A stretch of DNA of 64,000 nucleotides from Massilia sp. TS11 (lineage in GTDB: Bacteria; Pseudomonadota; Gammaproteobacteria; Burkholderiales; Burkholderiaceae_D): positions 248,001 through 312,000 of the forward strand of contig NZ_JAKLTS010000005.1 of the NCBI RefSeq assembly GCF_022012445.1, in the 5' to 3' direction. Below the pieces are notes generated by a model that was given only the letters and a program-made list of their open reading frames with translations, was not told the origin of the DNA and searched no databases. The number at the start of each line of letters is the position of its first letter. Position 1 is the stretch's first letter. The position numbers and the translations under genes were made by a program. Shown piece after piece: positions 39,491 through 48,446 of this stretch.

Positions 39491-41287
39491 ATGCAACATA
39501 CGATCCTGTCCCGCCGCGATATCGATTTCCTGCTGTACGAGTGGCTGGACGCGGCCGCGCTGACGACGCGCGCCCGTTTCGCCGAGCACAGCCGCGAAAC
39601 TTTCGATGCCGCCCTCGATACGGCCGAGCGCATGGCGCTTGATCTGTTCGCGCCGCACAACAAGGCCAGCGACCAGCAGGAACCGCATGTGGTCGATGGC
39701 AAGGTGCAGATCCTGCCCGAAGTAAAGCGCGCGCTCACGGCCTTTGCCGACGCGGGCTTTCTCGCCGCCGCGCAGGACGAGGCCGTCGGCGGCATGCAGC
39801 TGCCGTATCTGGTGGAGCGTGCGCTGACGGCCTGGTTCACCGCGGCCAACTGCGCCACCTCGGCCTATTTATTCCTGACGGCGGCCAATGCCAACACGCT
39901 CATCAAGACGGGCATCCCGTGGCAGATCGAACGCTTCGCCAAGCCCCAGCTTGCGGGCCGCTTCTTCGGCACCATGTGCCTGTCGGAGCCGCAGGCCGGG
40001 TCCTCGCTGTCCGACATCAGCAGCCGCGCCGTGCCCGATGGTGAAGGCCAATACCGCATCCGTGGCAACAAGATGTGGATCTCGGGTGGCGAGCACGAAC
40101 TGGCAGAGAATATCGTGCATCTGGTGCTGGCCAAGATTCCGGGGCCGGATGGCAAGCTGATTCCTGGCGTGAAAGGCATCTCCCTGTTCATCGTGCCGAA
40201 GTTCCTGGTGAACGAAGACGGCAGCCTGGGTGAGCGCAATGATGTCGTGCTGGCCGGTCTCAATCACAAAATGGGCAATCGCGGCACGACCAATTGCCTG
40301 CTGAATTTCGGTGAAGGCAAGTACACGCCCGCAGGCGAGGCGGGTGCCATCGGCTATCTGGTCGGCGAGCCGCATCAGGGCCTGGCGGCCATGTTCCACA
40401 TGATGAACGAGGCCCGCATTGCCGTCGGCATGGGCGCGGCCACACTCGGCATGACCGGCTATCTGCATGCGCTCGACTATGCGCGCAAGCGGCCGCAGGG
40501 CCGCCATCCGGCCGAGAAAGATCCGAGCCAGCCGCCCTTGCCGATCATCGCCCACACCGATGTGCGGCGCATGCTGCTAGCACAGAAGGCCTATGCCGAA
40601 GGGGGCATGGCCTTGTCGTTCTACTGTGCGCGCCTGGTCGACGAAGCCAAGACGGCCGAGGATGCCGACGCGCGCCGCGAGGCCGGCATGCTGCTCGATA
40701 TCCTGACGCCGATCTGCAAATCCTGGCCGGCCCAGTGGTGCCTGGAAGCCAATAGCCTGGCCATCCAGGTGCACGGCGGCTATGGCTATACGCGCGAGTA
40801 CAATGTTGAACAGTTCTACCGCGACAACCGCCTGAACGCGATCCACGAGGGCACGCATGGTATCCATGGGCTGGACCTGCTGGGCCGCAAGGTGAGCTTG
40901 CAGAACGGCGCGCTGTTCCAGGCCCTGGGCCGCGCGGTCGGGCGCACGCTGGCCAAGGCCGGCCCGCTGGCGGACTATGCGGCCCAGCTTGGCGCCGTGC
41001 TCAAGCGGATCGAGAAGGTGACAGCCGCCCTCTACGCGACGGGCGATCTGAACAAGACGCTGGCCAATGCCAGCGTGTATCTGGAAGCGGTCGGCCATAC
41101 GGTGGTCGCCTGGCTCTGGCTCGACATGGCCCTGCTGGCCGTTGGCAAGGAAGAGGACTTCTATCGTGGCAAGCTACAGGCCTGCCACTACTTTTTCCGT
41201 TGGGAGCTGCCCAAGGTCCATGCCCAGCTGGACTTGTTGGCAAGCATCGACACCACCACCCTGGACATGCAGGATGCATGGTTTTAA
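39491..41287 (+). CDS. Acyl-CoA dehydrogenase, large (~600-aa) type with C-terminal domain
   Basis: A 598-aa FAD enzyme that makes the 2,3 double bond in acyl-CoA. It has an N-terminal helical region, the flavin-contact motif TMCLSEPQAGSSLSDI, GNKMWISGGEH, and QVHGGYGYTREYNVEQFYRDNRL followed by IHEGTHGIHGLDLLGRK, where the Glu of IHEGT is the probable catalytic base. The extra C-terminal domain is typical of the group with DmdC and several long-chain dehydrogenases. It starts 16 bp after the thiolase stop. Physiological chain length is unknown. Confidence 0.92.
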   Translation: MQHTILSRRDIDFLLYEWLDAAALTTRARFAEHSRETFDAALDTAERMALDLFAPHNKASDQQEPHVVDGKVQILPEVKRALTAFADAGFLAAAQDEAVGGMQLPYLVERALTAWFTAANCATSAYLFLTAANANTLIKTGIPWQIERFAKPQLAGRFFGTMCLSEPQAGSSLSDISSRAVPDGEGQYRIRGNKMWISGGEHELAENIVHLVLAKIPGPDGKLIPGVKGISLFIVPKFLVNEDGSLGERNDVVLAGLNHKMGNRGTTNCLLNFGEGKYTPAGEAGAIGYLVGEPHQGLAAMFHMMNEARIAVGMGAATLGMTGYLHALDYARKRPQGRHPAEKDPSQPPLPIIAHTDVRRMLLAQKAYAEGGMALSFYCARLVDEAKTAEDADARREAGMLLDILTPICKSWPAQWCLEANSLAIQVHGGYGYTREYNVEQFYRDNRLNAIHEGTHGIHGLDLLGRKVSLQNGALFQALGRAVGRTLAKAGPLADYAAQLGAVLKRIEKVTAALYATGDLNKTLANASVYLEAVGHTVVAWLWLDMALLAVGKEEDFYRGKLQACHYFFRWELPKVHAQLDLLASIDTTTLDMQDAWF

Positions 41288-41296
41288 GAGGACAAG

Positions 41297-41599
41297 ATGA
41301 TCAAACATATCGTGATGTGGAAGCTGAAGGACGAGGCGGAAGGCGCGGACAAGGCGACCAATATGCGCAAGCTGAAAGAGCGCCTGGACGCCTGCGCCAA
41401 CATCGTGCCCGGCATCCTGAAATTCGAGGTGGCGTTGGCCCAGCCGGGGCTGGAAGCGACCTATGACGTGGTGCTGTACTCGGAGTTCGCCGACCGCGCC
41501 GCCCTCGATGCCTACCAGGACCACCCGACCCATGTGGCGGTCAAACCCTTTATCGGCGCCGTGCGCAGCGAGCGCCAGTGCATGGATTACGCAATCTAA
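41297..41599 (+). CDS. Dabb (stress-responsive alpha/beta barrel) protein
   Basis: A 100-aa dimeric alpha/beta-barrel protein beginning MIKHIVMWKLKD, with YDVVLYSEFADRAALDAYQDHP and the final QCMDYAI, all characteristic of the Dabb family. Members range from unknown stress proteins to polyketide cyclases. Here it sits 9 bp after the acyl-CoA dehydrogenase and 9 bp before an SDR, so it may act on or shield an acyl-CoA intermediate. AGAGGACAAG before the ATG gives the ribosome site. Confidence 0.9.
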   Translation: MIKHIVMWKLKDEAEGADKATNMRKLKERLDACANIVPGILKFEVALAQPGLEATYDVVLYSEFADRAALDAYQDHPTHVAVKPFIGAVRSERQCMDYAI

Positions 41600-41608
41600 G
41601 GAGCGAAG

Positions 41609-42397
41609 ATGGAAGCGCGCAGCGTTCAAAAACTGTTCTCCCTGGCGGGCCGCAAGGCTCTGGTGACCGGCGGTTCGCGCGGTCTGGGCCTGCAGATGGC
41701 CGAGGCATTGGGCGAGGAGGGCGCCGAGCTGGTGCTGGTCTCGCGCAAGCAGGCCGATCTGGATGAGGCCGTGGCGCATCTGAAGGCGCGCGGCATCGCG
41801 GCCTCGGCCATCGCCTGCGACCTGGCCGACGAGGCCCAGGTGCTGCCGATGGTCAGCGAGGCACTCAAGCGCCTCGGCCATATCGACATCCTGATCAACA
41901 ACGCCGGCGCCAGCTGGGGCGCCCCGGCCGAGGACTATCCGCTCGAAGCCTGGGACAAGGTGATGAACCTGAATGTGCGCAGCATCTTCCTGGTGTCGCA
42001 AGCCGTCGGCAAGCTGTCGATGATTCCGCGCCGCTATGGCCGGATTCTGAACGTTGCCTCGATCGCGGGTCTGGCCGGCAACCCCGATGGCAGCATCCAG
42101 ACGATTGCCTACAACACCTCGAAAGCGGCCGTCATCAACTTCACGCGCACCCTGGCCGGCGAGTGGGGCCGCTATGGCATCACCGTGAATGCGGTGGCGC
42201 CCGGCTTCTTCCCGTCCAAGATGACCAAGGGCGTGCTGGAAAAATTCGGTGCCGAGGCCCTGGCCAAGGATGCGCCGCTCAAGCGCCTCGGCGATGACGA
42301 GGACCTGAAGGGCGTGGCTGTGCTGTTCGCATCGGACGCGGGCAAGCATATTACCGGCCAGACTCTGGCTGTCGATGGCGGGGTGTCGGCGGTTTGA
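41609..42397 (+). CDS. Short-chain dehydrogenase/reductase (SDR)
   Basis: A 262-aa classical SDR, NAD(P)-dependent. Cofactor loop TGGSRGLG (20-27), NNAG (97-100), catalytic Tyr168 and Lys172 in YNTSK, and a C-terminal ITGQTLAVDGGVSAV. Arg24 in the loop hints at NADP preference. AAGGAG precedes the ATG. Probable role: reduction or oxidation of a 3-hydroxy/3-oxoacyl intermediate in the operon. Exact substrate not predictable. Confidence 0.92.
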   Translation: MEARSVQKLFSLAGRKALVTGGSRGLGLQMAEALGEEGAELVLVSRKQADLDEAVAHLKARGIAASAIACDLADEAQVLPMVSEALKRLGHIDILINNAGASWGAPAEDYPLEAWDKVMNLNVRSIFLVSQAVGKLSMIPRRYGRILNVASIAGLAGNPDGSIQTIAYNTSKAAVINFTRTLAGEWGRYGITVNAVAPGFFPSKMTKGVLEKFGAEALAKDAPLKRLGDDEDLKGVAVLFASDAGKHITGQTLAVDGGVSAV

Positions 42398-42399
42398 AG

Positions 42400-43386
42400 A
42401 TGCAGCGGATTGTGCTCGCCTCGCGTCCGCGCGGGGCGGTGCTGCCGGAGAACTTCCGGCTTGAAGAAGTGGACCTGCCGGCCCTCGATGTGGGTCAGGT
42501 TCTGGTGAGAAATCATTACCTGTCGCTCGATCCTTACATGCGCGGGCGCATGAGTGAGGCCAAGAGCTACGCTGCGCCGCAGCCGCTCGATGCGACGATG
42601 ATCGGCGCGACGGCCGGTGTGGTTGCCGCCTCACGCCATCCGGATTTTGCCGAGGGCGATGCGGTCATCGGCATGCTCGGCTGGGCCACGCATGGCATCG
42701 CCGCTGGTGGCGAGCTGCGCAAGGCGGATCCGCGCGTTCCGCTGTCTGCCGGGCTCGGTGTCGCAGGCATGCCGGGGGTGACGGCCTGGTATGGGCTGAA
42801 CCGGATTCTGCAGGCCAAGCCGGGTGAGACGGTGCTGGTGTCGTCGGCCAGCGGGGCGGTCGGCTCGGTCGTCGGGCAATTGGCCAGGCTGCGCGGCTGC
42901 CGCGCGGTCGGCATTGCGGGCGGTCCTGACAAGTGCGCCTATGTGACCGATACCCTGGGCTTTGATGCCTGTGTCGATTACAAGGCCGGCCGTTTGAAGG
43001 AAGATTTGCGGGCCGCCACGCCGGATGGGGTGGACTGCCTGTTTGAGAACGTCGGCGGCCTGGGCTTGGACCTGGCCCTGGCGCGAATGAATGCGTTTGG
43101 CCGCGTGGCCCTGTGTGGCCTGATCGCGGGTTACAACGGCGATGCCCAGCCGCTCTACAACCTGAAGCACATGCTGATCAAGCGGCTGCGGGTGGAGGGC
43201 TTCATCATCACCGAGCATCCGGAGGTGTGGCCGCAAGCGCTCGACGAACTGGGCGCACTCGTCCACAGCGGCCAATTGCGCTACCGCGAGAGCCTGGCCC
43301 AGGGTCTGACGGCGGCGCCGGAGGCCTTTATCGGCCTGCTGCAAGGCAGGAATTTTGGCAAACAACTGGTACAACTGATCCCATGA
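42400..43386 (+). CDS. NADP-dependent medium-chain (zinc-free) oxidoreductase, CurA-like
   Basis: A 328-aa MDR-superfamily reductase of the leukotriene B4 dehydrogenase/CurA type, which reduces conjugated double bonds of enones with NADPH. It starts MQRIVLASRPRG and shows YLSLDPYMRGRM, LVSSASGAVGSVVGQLARLRG (cofactor loop), FENVGG and LCGLIAGYN. A TTG codon at 42394 overlaps the SDR stop, but ATG 42400 is the better start. It is translationally linked to the next gene by ATGA at 43383-43386. Confidence 0.91.
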   Translation: MQRIVLASRPRGAVLPENFRLEEVDLPALDVGQVLVRNHYLSLDPYMRGRMSEAKSYAAPQPLDATMIGATAGVVAASRHPDFAEGDAVIGMLGWATHGIAAGGELRKADPRVPLSAGLGVAGMPGVTAWYGLNRILQAKPGETVLVSSASGAVGSVVGQLARLRGCRAVGIAGGPDKCAYVTDTLGFDACVDYKAGRLKEDLRAATPDGVDCLFENVGGLGLDLALARMNAFGRVALCGLIAGYNGDAQPLYNLKHMLIKRLRVEGFIITEHPEVWPQALDELGALVHSGQLRYRESLAQGLTAAPEAFIGLLQGRNFGKQLVQLIP

Positions 43387-44693
43387 AATCCTTTGACGGC
43401 AAAGTGGCAGTGATTACGGGCGGCGCGAGCGGCCTTGGCAAAGAGTTCGCGATCAAGGCGGGCAAGCTGGGCATGCGCGTGCTGATCGCCGACGTGCAGG
43501 ACGACGCGCTGGAGGCCACGCGCGCTGAGCTGGCCGGCGCTGGCGTCGATGTGCGTGCTTTCAAGTGCGACGTGCGCAAGAGCGAGCAGGTGCAGGCGCT
43601 GGCCGACCTGGCGATGCGCGAATTCGGCGCCGTCCACCTGATGTTCAACAACGCAGGCGTCGGTAGCGGCGGGCTGATCTGGGAGAATTCGGACGCCGAC
43701 TGGGAGTGGGTGCTCGGCGTGAACCTGTGGGGCGTGATCCATGGCGTGCGCATCTTCACCCGCCTGATGCTGGAACAGGCGCGCAAGGATGCCGCGTTTG
43801 AGGGGCATATCGTCAACACGGCGTCGATGGCGGGCCTGCTGAATGCGCCGGCGATGGGCGTGTACAACGTGTCCAAGCACGCGGTCGTGTCGCTGTCGGA
43901 AACCCTGTACCAGGACCTGAAGCTGGTCGGCGCGCCGATCGGCGCCTCGGTGCTGTGTCCGTATTTTGTGCCGACCGGGATCAGCCAGTCGCACCGCAAC
44001 CGTCCCGAGGACGTGAAGATGACCGGGGCCGCCACGCCGAGCCAGGTGGCCGCTCAGATGCTGACGGTGAAGGCGGTGGAATCGGGCAAGGTGACGGCGC
44101 ACGACGTGGCCGACATCACCTTCGACGCGATTGCCAAGGGCCAGTTCTACATCTACTCGCATCCGGCTGCGCTGGGCAATGTGGCCGAACGCATGCAGGA
44201 AATCGTCAACGCCGCCAATCCGGGCGATCCCTACCGCAGCACACCGCATGTTGGCGCGGCGCTGCGCAGCATGATGGTCAGTCTGCGCTTTGGCGATTGG
44301 GAGAAGATGCGCGCCGATGCGGCCCCGATCCGTACCGAAGTCTTCGTGGAGGAGCAGCAGGTGCCGGCCGAGCTGGAAATGGACGCGATGGACGCGCAGT
44401 GCCTGCACGCCGTGGCCTATGACGCGTTGGGCAACCCGATTGCGACCGGGCGTCTGCTGCCGGATGGCCATATCGGCCGCATGGCGGTGCGCAAGCGTGT
44501 GCGCGGGACTGGCGTCGGCGCCAAGGTGCTCAATGGCCTCATGCAGCAGGCCAAGAAGCGCGGCGATCAGCGCGTGGTGCTCAGCTCGCAGACCCATGCC
44601 AAGGATTTCTACCTGAAGCACGGCTTCACGGTTGTCGGCGCGGAGTTCATGGAGGCGGGCATCCCGCACGTGGAGATGGAACGCTTACTGTAG
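43383..44693 (+). CDS. SDR dehydrogenase fused in frame to a GNAT acetyltransferase
   Basis: A 436-aa two-domain protein. Residues 1-296 form a complete SDR: TGGASGLG (12-19), NNAG (89-92), Ser148, Tyr161 and Lys165 in YNVSK, with an ending (NPGDPYRSTPHVGAALRS) typical of SDR termini. Residues from Met297-Met298 on (MMVSLRFGDWEKMRADA) form a GNAT domain of the ElaA/YjcF type with GRMAVRKRVRGTGVGAKVL as the acetyl-CoA loop. No stop separates them. The two internal ATGs at 44271 and 44274 could allow a free GNAT. It ends the operon and overlaps the convergent NRDE gene by 9 bp. Such a fusion is unusual; a lost stop codon or a sequencing error must be considered. Confidence 0.85.
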   Translation: MKSFDGKVAVITGGASGLGKEFAIKAGKLGMRVLIADVQDDALEATRAELAGAGVDVRAFKCDVRKSEQVQALADLAMREFGAVHLMFNNAGVGSGGLIWENSDADWEWVLGVNLWGVIHGVRIFTRLMLEQARKDAAFEGHIVNTASMAGLLNAPAMGVYNVSKHAVVSLSETLYQDLKLVGAPIGASVLCPYFVPTGISQSHRNRPEDVKMTGAATPSQVAAQMLTVKAVESGKVTAHDVADITFDAIAKGQFYIYSHPAALGNVAERMQEIVNAANPGDPYRSTPHVGAALRSMMVSLRFGDWEKMRADAAPIRTEVFVEEQQVPAELEMDAMDAQCLHAVAYDALGNPIATGRLLPDGHIGRMAVRKRVRGTGVGAKVLNGLMQQAKKRGDQRVVLSSQTHAKDFYLKHGFTVVGAEFMEAGIPHVEMERLL

Positions 44694-45422
44694 GACGCGC
44701 TCGTTGAGCTCGGCGGGCGCGTGGTGGTAGAGCTTGACCACGGTGGAGGTACGCGTCCCGTAGCCGGGCGATTCGATGCAGACGGCCGACAGCATGCGTT
44801 CGACATCGCGCTCCACGCCCGTGTTTGGCAGGCGCATGTCGGGCGCGCGCGTGGTGTCGGCCAGCATCTCGAAGAAGGCGTCCTCGGGCGCGCCCAGGCA
44901 TAGCAGACTCGCAAACTGGGCCTTGGTGCGCAGCACTTTCGGCCAGGGCTCGTCCAGCAATCCATTCGAAATGCCGTAGATCCCCGGCGCCAGAGGCTTG
45001 CCGTTGCGCGGGTCGCTTTCGCCGCGGTTCGAGTACCAGAACAGCTGTTCGCGGTCGCCGAGCACGAGATTAAAACCGTTGTAGTCGTCGGTCTTGCCGA
45101 TCAGGGTGGCCAGGTAGTCCTGCGCGCTCAGTTCGCCCGTCAGAAAGTTGGCGACCAGGGCGCCGCGGGTCGGCGCATCGGGCCGGCGTTCGCCTGGCGC
45201 GCGGATATTCGTCACGGCGGCGAACTTGGGGCCGCCGGGACCGTCGCGGGTGATGCCCATCCAGCTGCCGCCGCCTTGCAGATCACGCCCGGCGAATACC
45301 TGCGGATGGTCGGGCCAGGGTGCTGCCGGACTGGTCGGCCGGTCGTAGTATTCGTCCCGGTTGGCGGCGGCCACGAGGGGCGCGCCGGGCACGACTTTCC
45401 AGGCAAACACGATCAGGCACAT
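44685..45422 (-). CDS. NRDE/TANGO2-family protein
   Basis: A 245-aa protein starting MCLIVFAWKVVPG with the family-defining NRDE at 21-24 (AANRDEYYDRP), and GGSWMGITRDG and TNIRAPGERRPDAPTRG further on. Cys2 after the initiator could act as an N-terminal nucleophile, and the fold is related to Ntn hydrolases. The human homologue TANGO2 is linked to haem and lipid metabolism; bacterial function is unproved. It is last in a ygfZ-DUF4936-NRDE minus-strand set, overlapping the DUF4936 stop by 10 bp. Confidence 0.9.
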   Translation of the reverse strand: MCLIVFAWKVVPGAPLVAAANRDEYYDRPTSPAAPWPDHPQVFAGRDLQGGGSWMGITRDGPGGPKFAAVTNIRAPGERRPDAPTRGALVANFLTGELSAQDYLATLIGKTDDYNGFNLVLGDREQLFWYSNRGESDPRNGKPLAPGIYGISNGLLDEPWPKVLRTKAQFASLLCLGAPEDAFFEMLADTTRAPDMRLPNTGVERDVERMLSAVCIESPGYGTRTSTVVKLYHHAPAELNERVLQ

Positions 45423-45691
45423 GGGGCACAGGGGATAAAGGTTTCGACGTGGCGCGTGCCGCTGATCTCTGCCGCCAGGCCGGCCGCGGATACGGCCGCA
45501 TCGAGGCGGGCGGCAAAGCCGGCGTCGACGTTTTCATAGACTTCCATCCAGGTCTGCAGACCATCTTTGCTTTCCGGACGTCGCTTGAGCCGGCTCGGCA
45601 CACCCAAACTCGCCTGCATGGCCTGCACTTTCGGCAGCAGCGCGGCGGCGTGCGCGTCCGGCACGCGGTAGTAGATGTACAGATCGGGCAT
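45413..45691 (-). CDS. DUF4936 family protein
   Basis: A 92-aa protein (MPDLYIYYRVPDAHAAAL start) with features of the DUF4936 family common next to ygfZ in betaproteobacteria: GLQTWMEVYENV and a Cys-containing end (IPCAPCA). Its alternating strand/helix pattern suggests a small alpha/beta barrel. No biochemical role is known. It is 3 bp downstream of ygfZ and overlaps the NRDE gene, so all three are likely one transcript. Confidence 0.82.
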   Translation of the reverse strand: MPDLYIYYRVPDAHAAALLPKVQAMQASLGVPSRLKRRPESKDGLQTWMEVYENVDAGFAARLDAAVSAAGLAAEISGTRHVETFIPCAPCA

Positions 45692-45694
45692 GGC

Positions 45695-46699
45695 TTACAG
45701 GTCCAGGGCGTCCAGCGCGTAGGGCATGGGCAAGAGCGACAGCGCGGGACCGGCGGCTGCGCCCAGATGGATCGGGCCGCTGTCGGGCGCATCCAGCTTC
45801 AGTTCGACCAGCAGATCGCTGCCGCCGGCACCGTTGGGCGCGGCGTTGACGACCATGCCGCAGGGTTGGCCCGGGTCTGCTGCGGCGAAGACCTCATCGC
45901 CCGCGGCAGCGGAACTGGCCACCTGGGCCAGAAAGGCACGGCGCTTGAGCTTGCCGAGGTACTGGCTACGCGCGACGATTTCCTGGCCGGGGTAGCAGCC
46001 TTTCTTGAAATCGACCCCACCCAGCAGTTCGAGATTGATCATTTGCGGGACGAATTTTTCCTGCGTGCTCGCCTCGATCGTCGGGACGCCGGCGTGGATC
46101 TGCGACAGTTGCCAGGCCTGTCTGCCGCCCACGGCCAGCTTGGCCGACAGCGCTTCCCAGATGGCAGGCGCGGCTGTGTCGTCCACCAGCCACTGGTAGC
46201 GCGCGGCACCGAAGGCGTCGGCCAGGCGCAACAGCGGGCCCTGGGGCAGGTCGAGGCGGGTGTAAGGCGCCGCAGGCAGGGCACCGGCAACGCCTTGCAG
46301 GGCAGCGGCACCGGCCGCGCCGCCGATGGCCAGCACCTGCCGGCCGCTGAGAGCGGCCAGTTTGGCCTTGGCGCGCAGCACGTACATGCTCAGGCGCTTC
46401 TGAATCGCGGGCAGGAGGGCTTGGGGCAGCTGCAGGTAAATGGCTTCGGCATCGCGCCAGACCAGAAAACTGGCCAGCAGGCGGCCCTTGGGCGTGCAGT
46501 AGCCGGCCAGGCGCACGCGCTCCGGGCCCAGGTGATGCACGTCATTTGTCAGTTGATTGTGCAGGAAACTTGCCGCATCATCGCCACTGACAGAAATCAA
46601 TCCGAGATCGTTGACCACGGCCACGAAACCCGCCGCCAGGGCCGGAACGGGCAGGACGGTGTTGTCCGACGATGCGAGAAATTGATTCCAACTGTTCAT
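45695..46699 (-). CDS. ygfZ: Folate-binding Fe-S cluster repair/assembly protein YgfZ
   Basis: A 334-aa member of the GcvT-like folate-binding family that helps keep certain Fe-S enzymes such as MiaB and succinate dehydrogenase active. The signature KGCYPGQE is at 233-240 with the essential Cys235. The early LISVSGDDAASFLHNQLTND stretch is typical. It diverges from mltG, as is frequent in betaproteobacteria, with a TATAAT on the minus strand about 32 bases before the start codon. Confidence 0.95.
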   Translation of the reverse strand: MNSWNQFLASSDNTVLPVPALAAGFVAVVNDLGLISVSGDDAASFLHNQLTNDVHHLGPERVRLAGYCTPKGRLLASFLVWRDAEAIYLQLPQALLPAIQKRLSMYVLRAKAKLAALSGRQVLAIGGAAGAAALQGVAGALPAAPYTRLDLPQGPLLRLADAFGAARYQWLVDDTAAPAIWEALSAKLAVGGRQAWQLSQIHAGVPTIEASTQEKFVPQMINLELLGGVDFKKGCYPGQEIVARSQYLGKLKRRAFLAQVASSAAAGDEVFAAADPGQPCGMVVNAAPNGAGGSDLLVELKLDAPDSGPIHLGAAAGPALSLLPMPYALDALDL

Positions 46700-46730
46700 A
46701 TCACTCCGTGAAGCTTATTATTACGCCCTC

Positions 46731-46760
46731 ATTATAGTTAGGTCCGGATTTTCGCGTCGG
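46731..46760 (-). promoter_or_regulatory. Candidate ygfZ promoter (minus strand)
   Basis: TATAAT on the minus strand (46731-46736) with a weak -35 (CCGACG, 46755-46760) at 18 bp, giving a ~25-base leader to the ygfZ ATG. Only the -10 is strong. Confidence 0.4.
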
Positions 46761-46796
46761 CGGCAGGCCAAAACCGACGGACTCTTGCACTGAACC

Positions 46797-47783
46797 ATGT
46801 CCCAAATCAAGAAACTACTGGCTGTGCTCCTCGTTCTTGGCCTTGCGGCGGGCGCGGGTTTTGCCTGGTGGGCCCAGCATCCGATGGGTGCAGGCGAAGA
46901 AACCATCGATTTCAGCGTGGCGCCGGGCAGCGGCGTCGGCGCGGCGGCCCAGCAGATTGCGGCGGCGGGCGTGCCGCTCCAGCCGTTGTTGTTCCAGATT
47001 CTGGCGCGTATCAGTGGCAGCAGCGCCCGCATCAAGGCCGGCACCTACGAATTCAAGCCCGGCAGCTCGCCCGCGCGACTGCTCGAGATGCTGGTCAAGG
47101 GCGAATTTGCGCAAGGGCAGGTGACGATCATCGAGGGCTGGACCTTTCGCCAGATGCGCGCGGCCATCAATGCCGCCAAGGGGCTCAAGCACGACACGGC
47201 CAATCTGAGCGATCAGGAACTGCTGGCCCAGGTCAGTGACGGCTTCAAGCATCCCGAGGGGCTGTTCTTCCCGGATACGTATATTTTTCCCAAAGGATCG
47301 AGCGACCTCGTGGTATATAAACAGGCGCACCAAATGCTGACGGCCCGCCTGAACGAGGCCTGGCAGAAACGCCCGGGCGATTTGCCCTATAAATCGCCGT
47401 ATGAGGCCCTGATCATGGCCTCGATTGTGGAAAAAGAAACGGGTCAGAAGTCGGAGCGGCCGATGATTGCCTCCGTCTTTGTCAACCGCCTGAAAATCGG
47501 CATGATGCTGCAGACCGATCCGACCGTGATCTACGGCATGGGCGACAAGTATCAGGGCAAGATTCGCAAGAAAGACCTCGAGACCGATACCCCGTACAAT
47601 ACCTACACACGCGGCGGCCTGCCGCCCACGCCGATTGCCTTGCCTGGCATGCAGTCGCTGACGGCGGCGCTGGGCCCGGCCAAGAGCAACGCCCTGTATT
47701 TTGTGGCGCGCGGGGACGGGACGAGCCAGTTCTCTTCCAGCCTGAGCGACCACAACCGGGCGGTCGACAAATACATTCGCTGA
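46797..47783 (+). CDS. mltG: Endolytic murein transglycosylase MltG
   Basis: A 328-aa inner-membrane enzyme that cuts nascent glycan strands and so sets peptidoglycan chain length. One N-terminal membrane helix (about 6-25), then a periplasmic LysM-like part (about 35-105) and the YceG catalytic domain. The catalytic Glu212 is in [18 protein letters not shown] and [18 protein letters not shown] are conserved. Followed by tmk and holB as in E. coli (yceG-tmk-holB), spaced 13 and 38 bp. Confidence 0.96.
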   Translation: MSQIKKLLAVLLVLGLAAGAGFAWWAQHPMGAGEETIDFSVAPGSGVGAAAQQIAAAGVPLQPLLFQILARISGSSARIKAGTYEFKPGSSPARLLEMLVKGEFAQGQVTIIEGWTFRQMRAAINAAKGLKHDTANLSDQELLAQVSDGFKHPEGLFFPDTYIFPKGSSDLVVYKQAHQMLTARLNEAWQKRPGDLPYKSPYEALIMASIVEKETGQKSERPMIASVFVNRLKIGMMLQTDPTVIYGMGDKYQGKIRKKDLETDTPYNTYTRGGLPPTPIALPGMQSLTAALGPAKSNALYFVARGDGTSQFSSSLSDHNRAVDKYIR

Positions 47784-47796
47784 GCGCCCGGAACGC

Positions 47797-48408
47797 ATGG
47801 TACGAGGAAAATTCATCACCTTTGAAGGCATCGACGGCGCTGGCAAGTCCACCCACATCGGCTTCGTGGCCGACTGGCTGCGGGCGCAGGGCAAAACGGT
47901 GGTCAGTTCGCGCGAGCCGGGCGGCACCGCGCTCGGAGAGAAGCTGCGCGACCTCGTTCTGCACGAGAAGATGCACCTCGAAACCGAAGCCCTGCTGATG
48001 TTTGCCAGCCGGCGTGAACACATTGCCCAGGTGATCGCCCCGGGCCTGGAACGCGGCGACTGGGTGATTTCCGACCGTTTCACCGATGCCAGCTTTGCCT
48101 ATCAGAGCGGTGGGCGCGGCCTGGCGCGCGCCAAGATGGAAGCGCTGGAAGCCTGGGTCCATCCCGATCTGCAGCCCGACCTGACGCTGCTGTTCGACGT
48201 GCCGCTGGCCGTCGCCCGGGCGCGGCTCGATGCGACCCGCACGCTCGACAAGTTCGAACGCGAGAAACAGGACTTTTTTGAAGCCACGCGCGCCGAGTAT
48301 CTGCGCCGCGCCGAACAGTTCCCCGAGCGCATGCGTGTGATCGATTCGACCCGAAGCATTGCCGATATTCAGCAGGAACTGGCGGCTGTCCTCGCTAAAC
48401 TTCTTTAA
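47797..48408 (+). CDS. tmk: Thymidylate kinase
   Basis: A 203-aa kinase that phosphorylates dTMP to dTDP. P-loop GIDGAGKS (11-18), the DRF motif in [18 protein letters not shown], and REPGGT early on. The lid region [17 protein letters not shown] fits bacterial Tmk. Second gene of the mltG-tmk-holB-pilZ run. Confidence 0.97.
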   Translation: MVRGKFITFEGIDGAGKSTHIGFVADWLRAQGKTVVSSREPGGTALGEKLRDLVLHEKMHLETEALLMFASRREHIAQVIAPGLERGDWVISDRFTDASFAYQSGGRGLARAKMEALEAWVHPDLQPDLTLLFDVPLAVARARLDATRTLDKFEREKQDFFEATRAEYLRRAEQFPERMRVIDSTRSIADIQQELAAVLAKLL

Positions 48409-48446
48409 TAAATTGCCTGAACAAACCTCGCTAAGTAACTGAAAAT

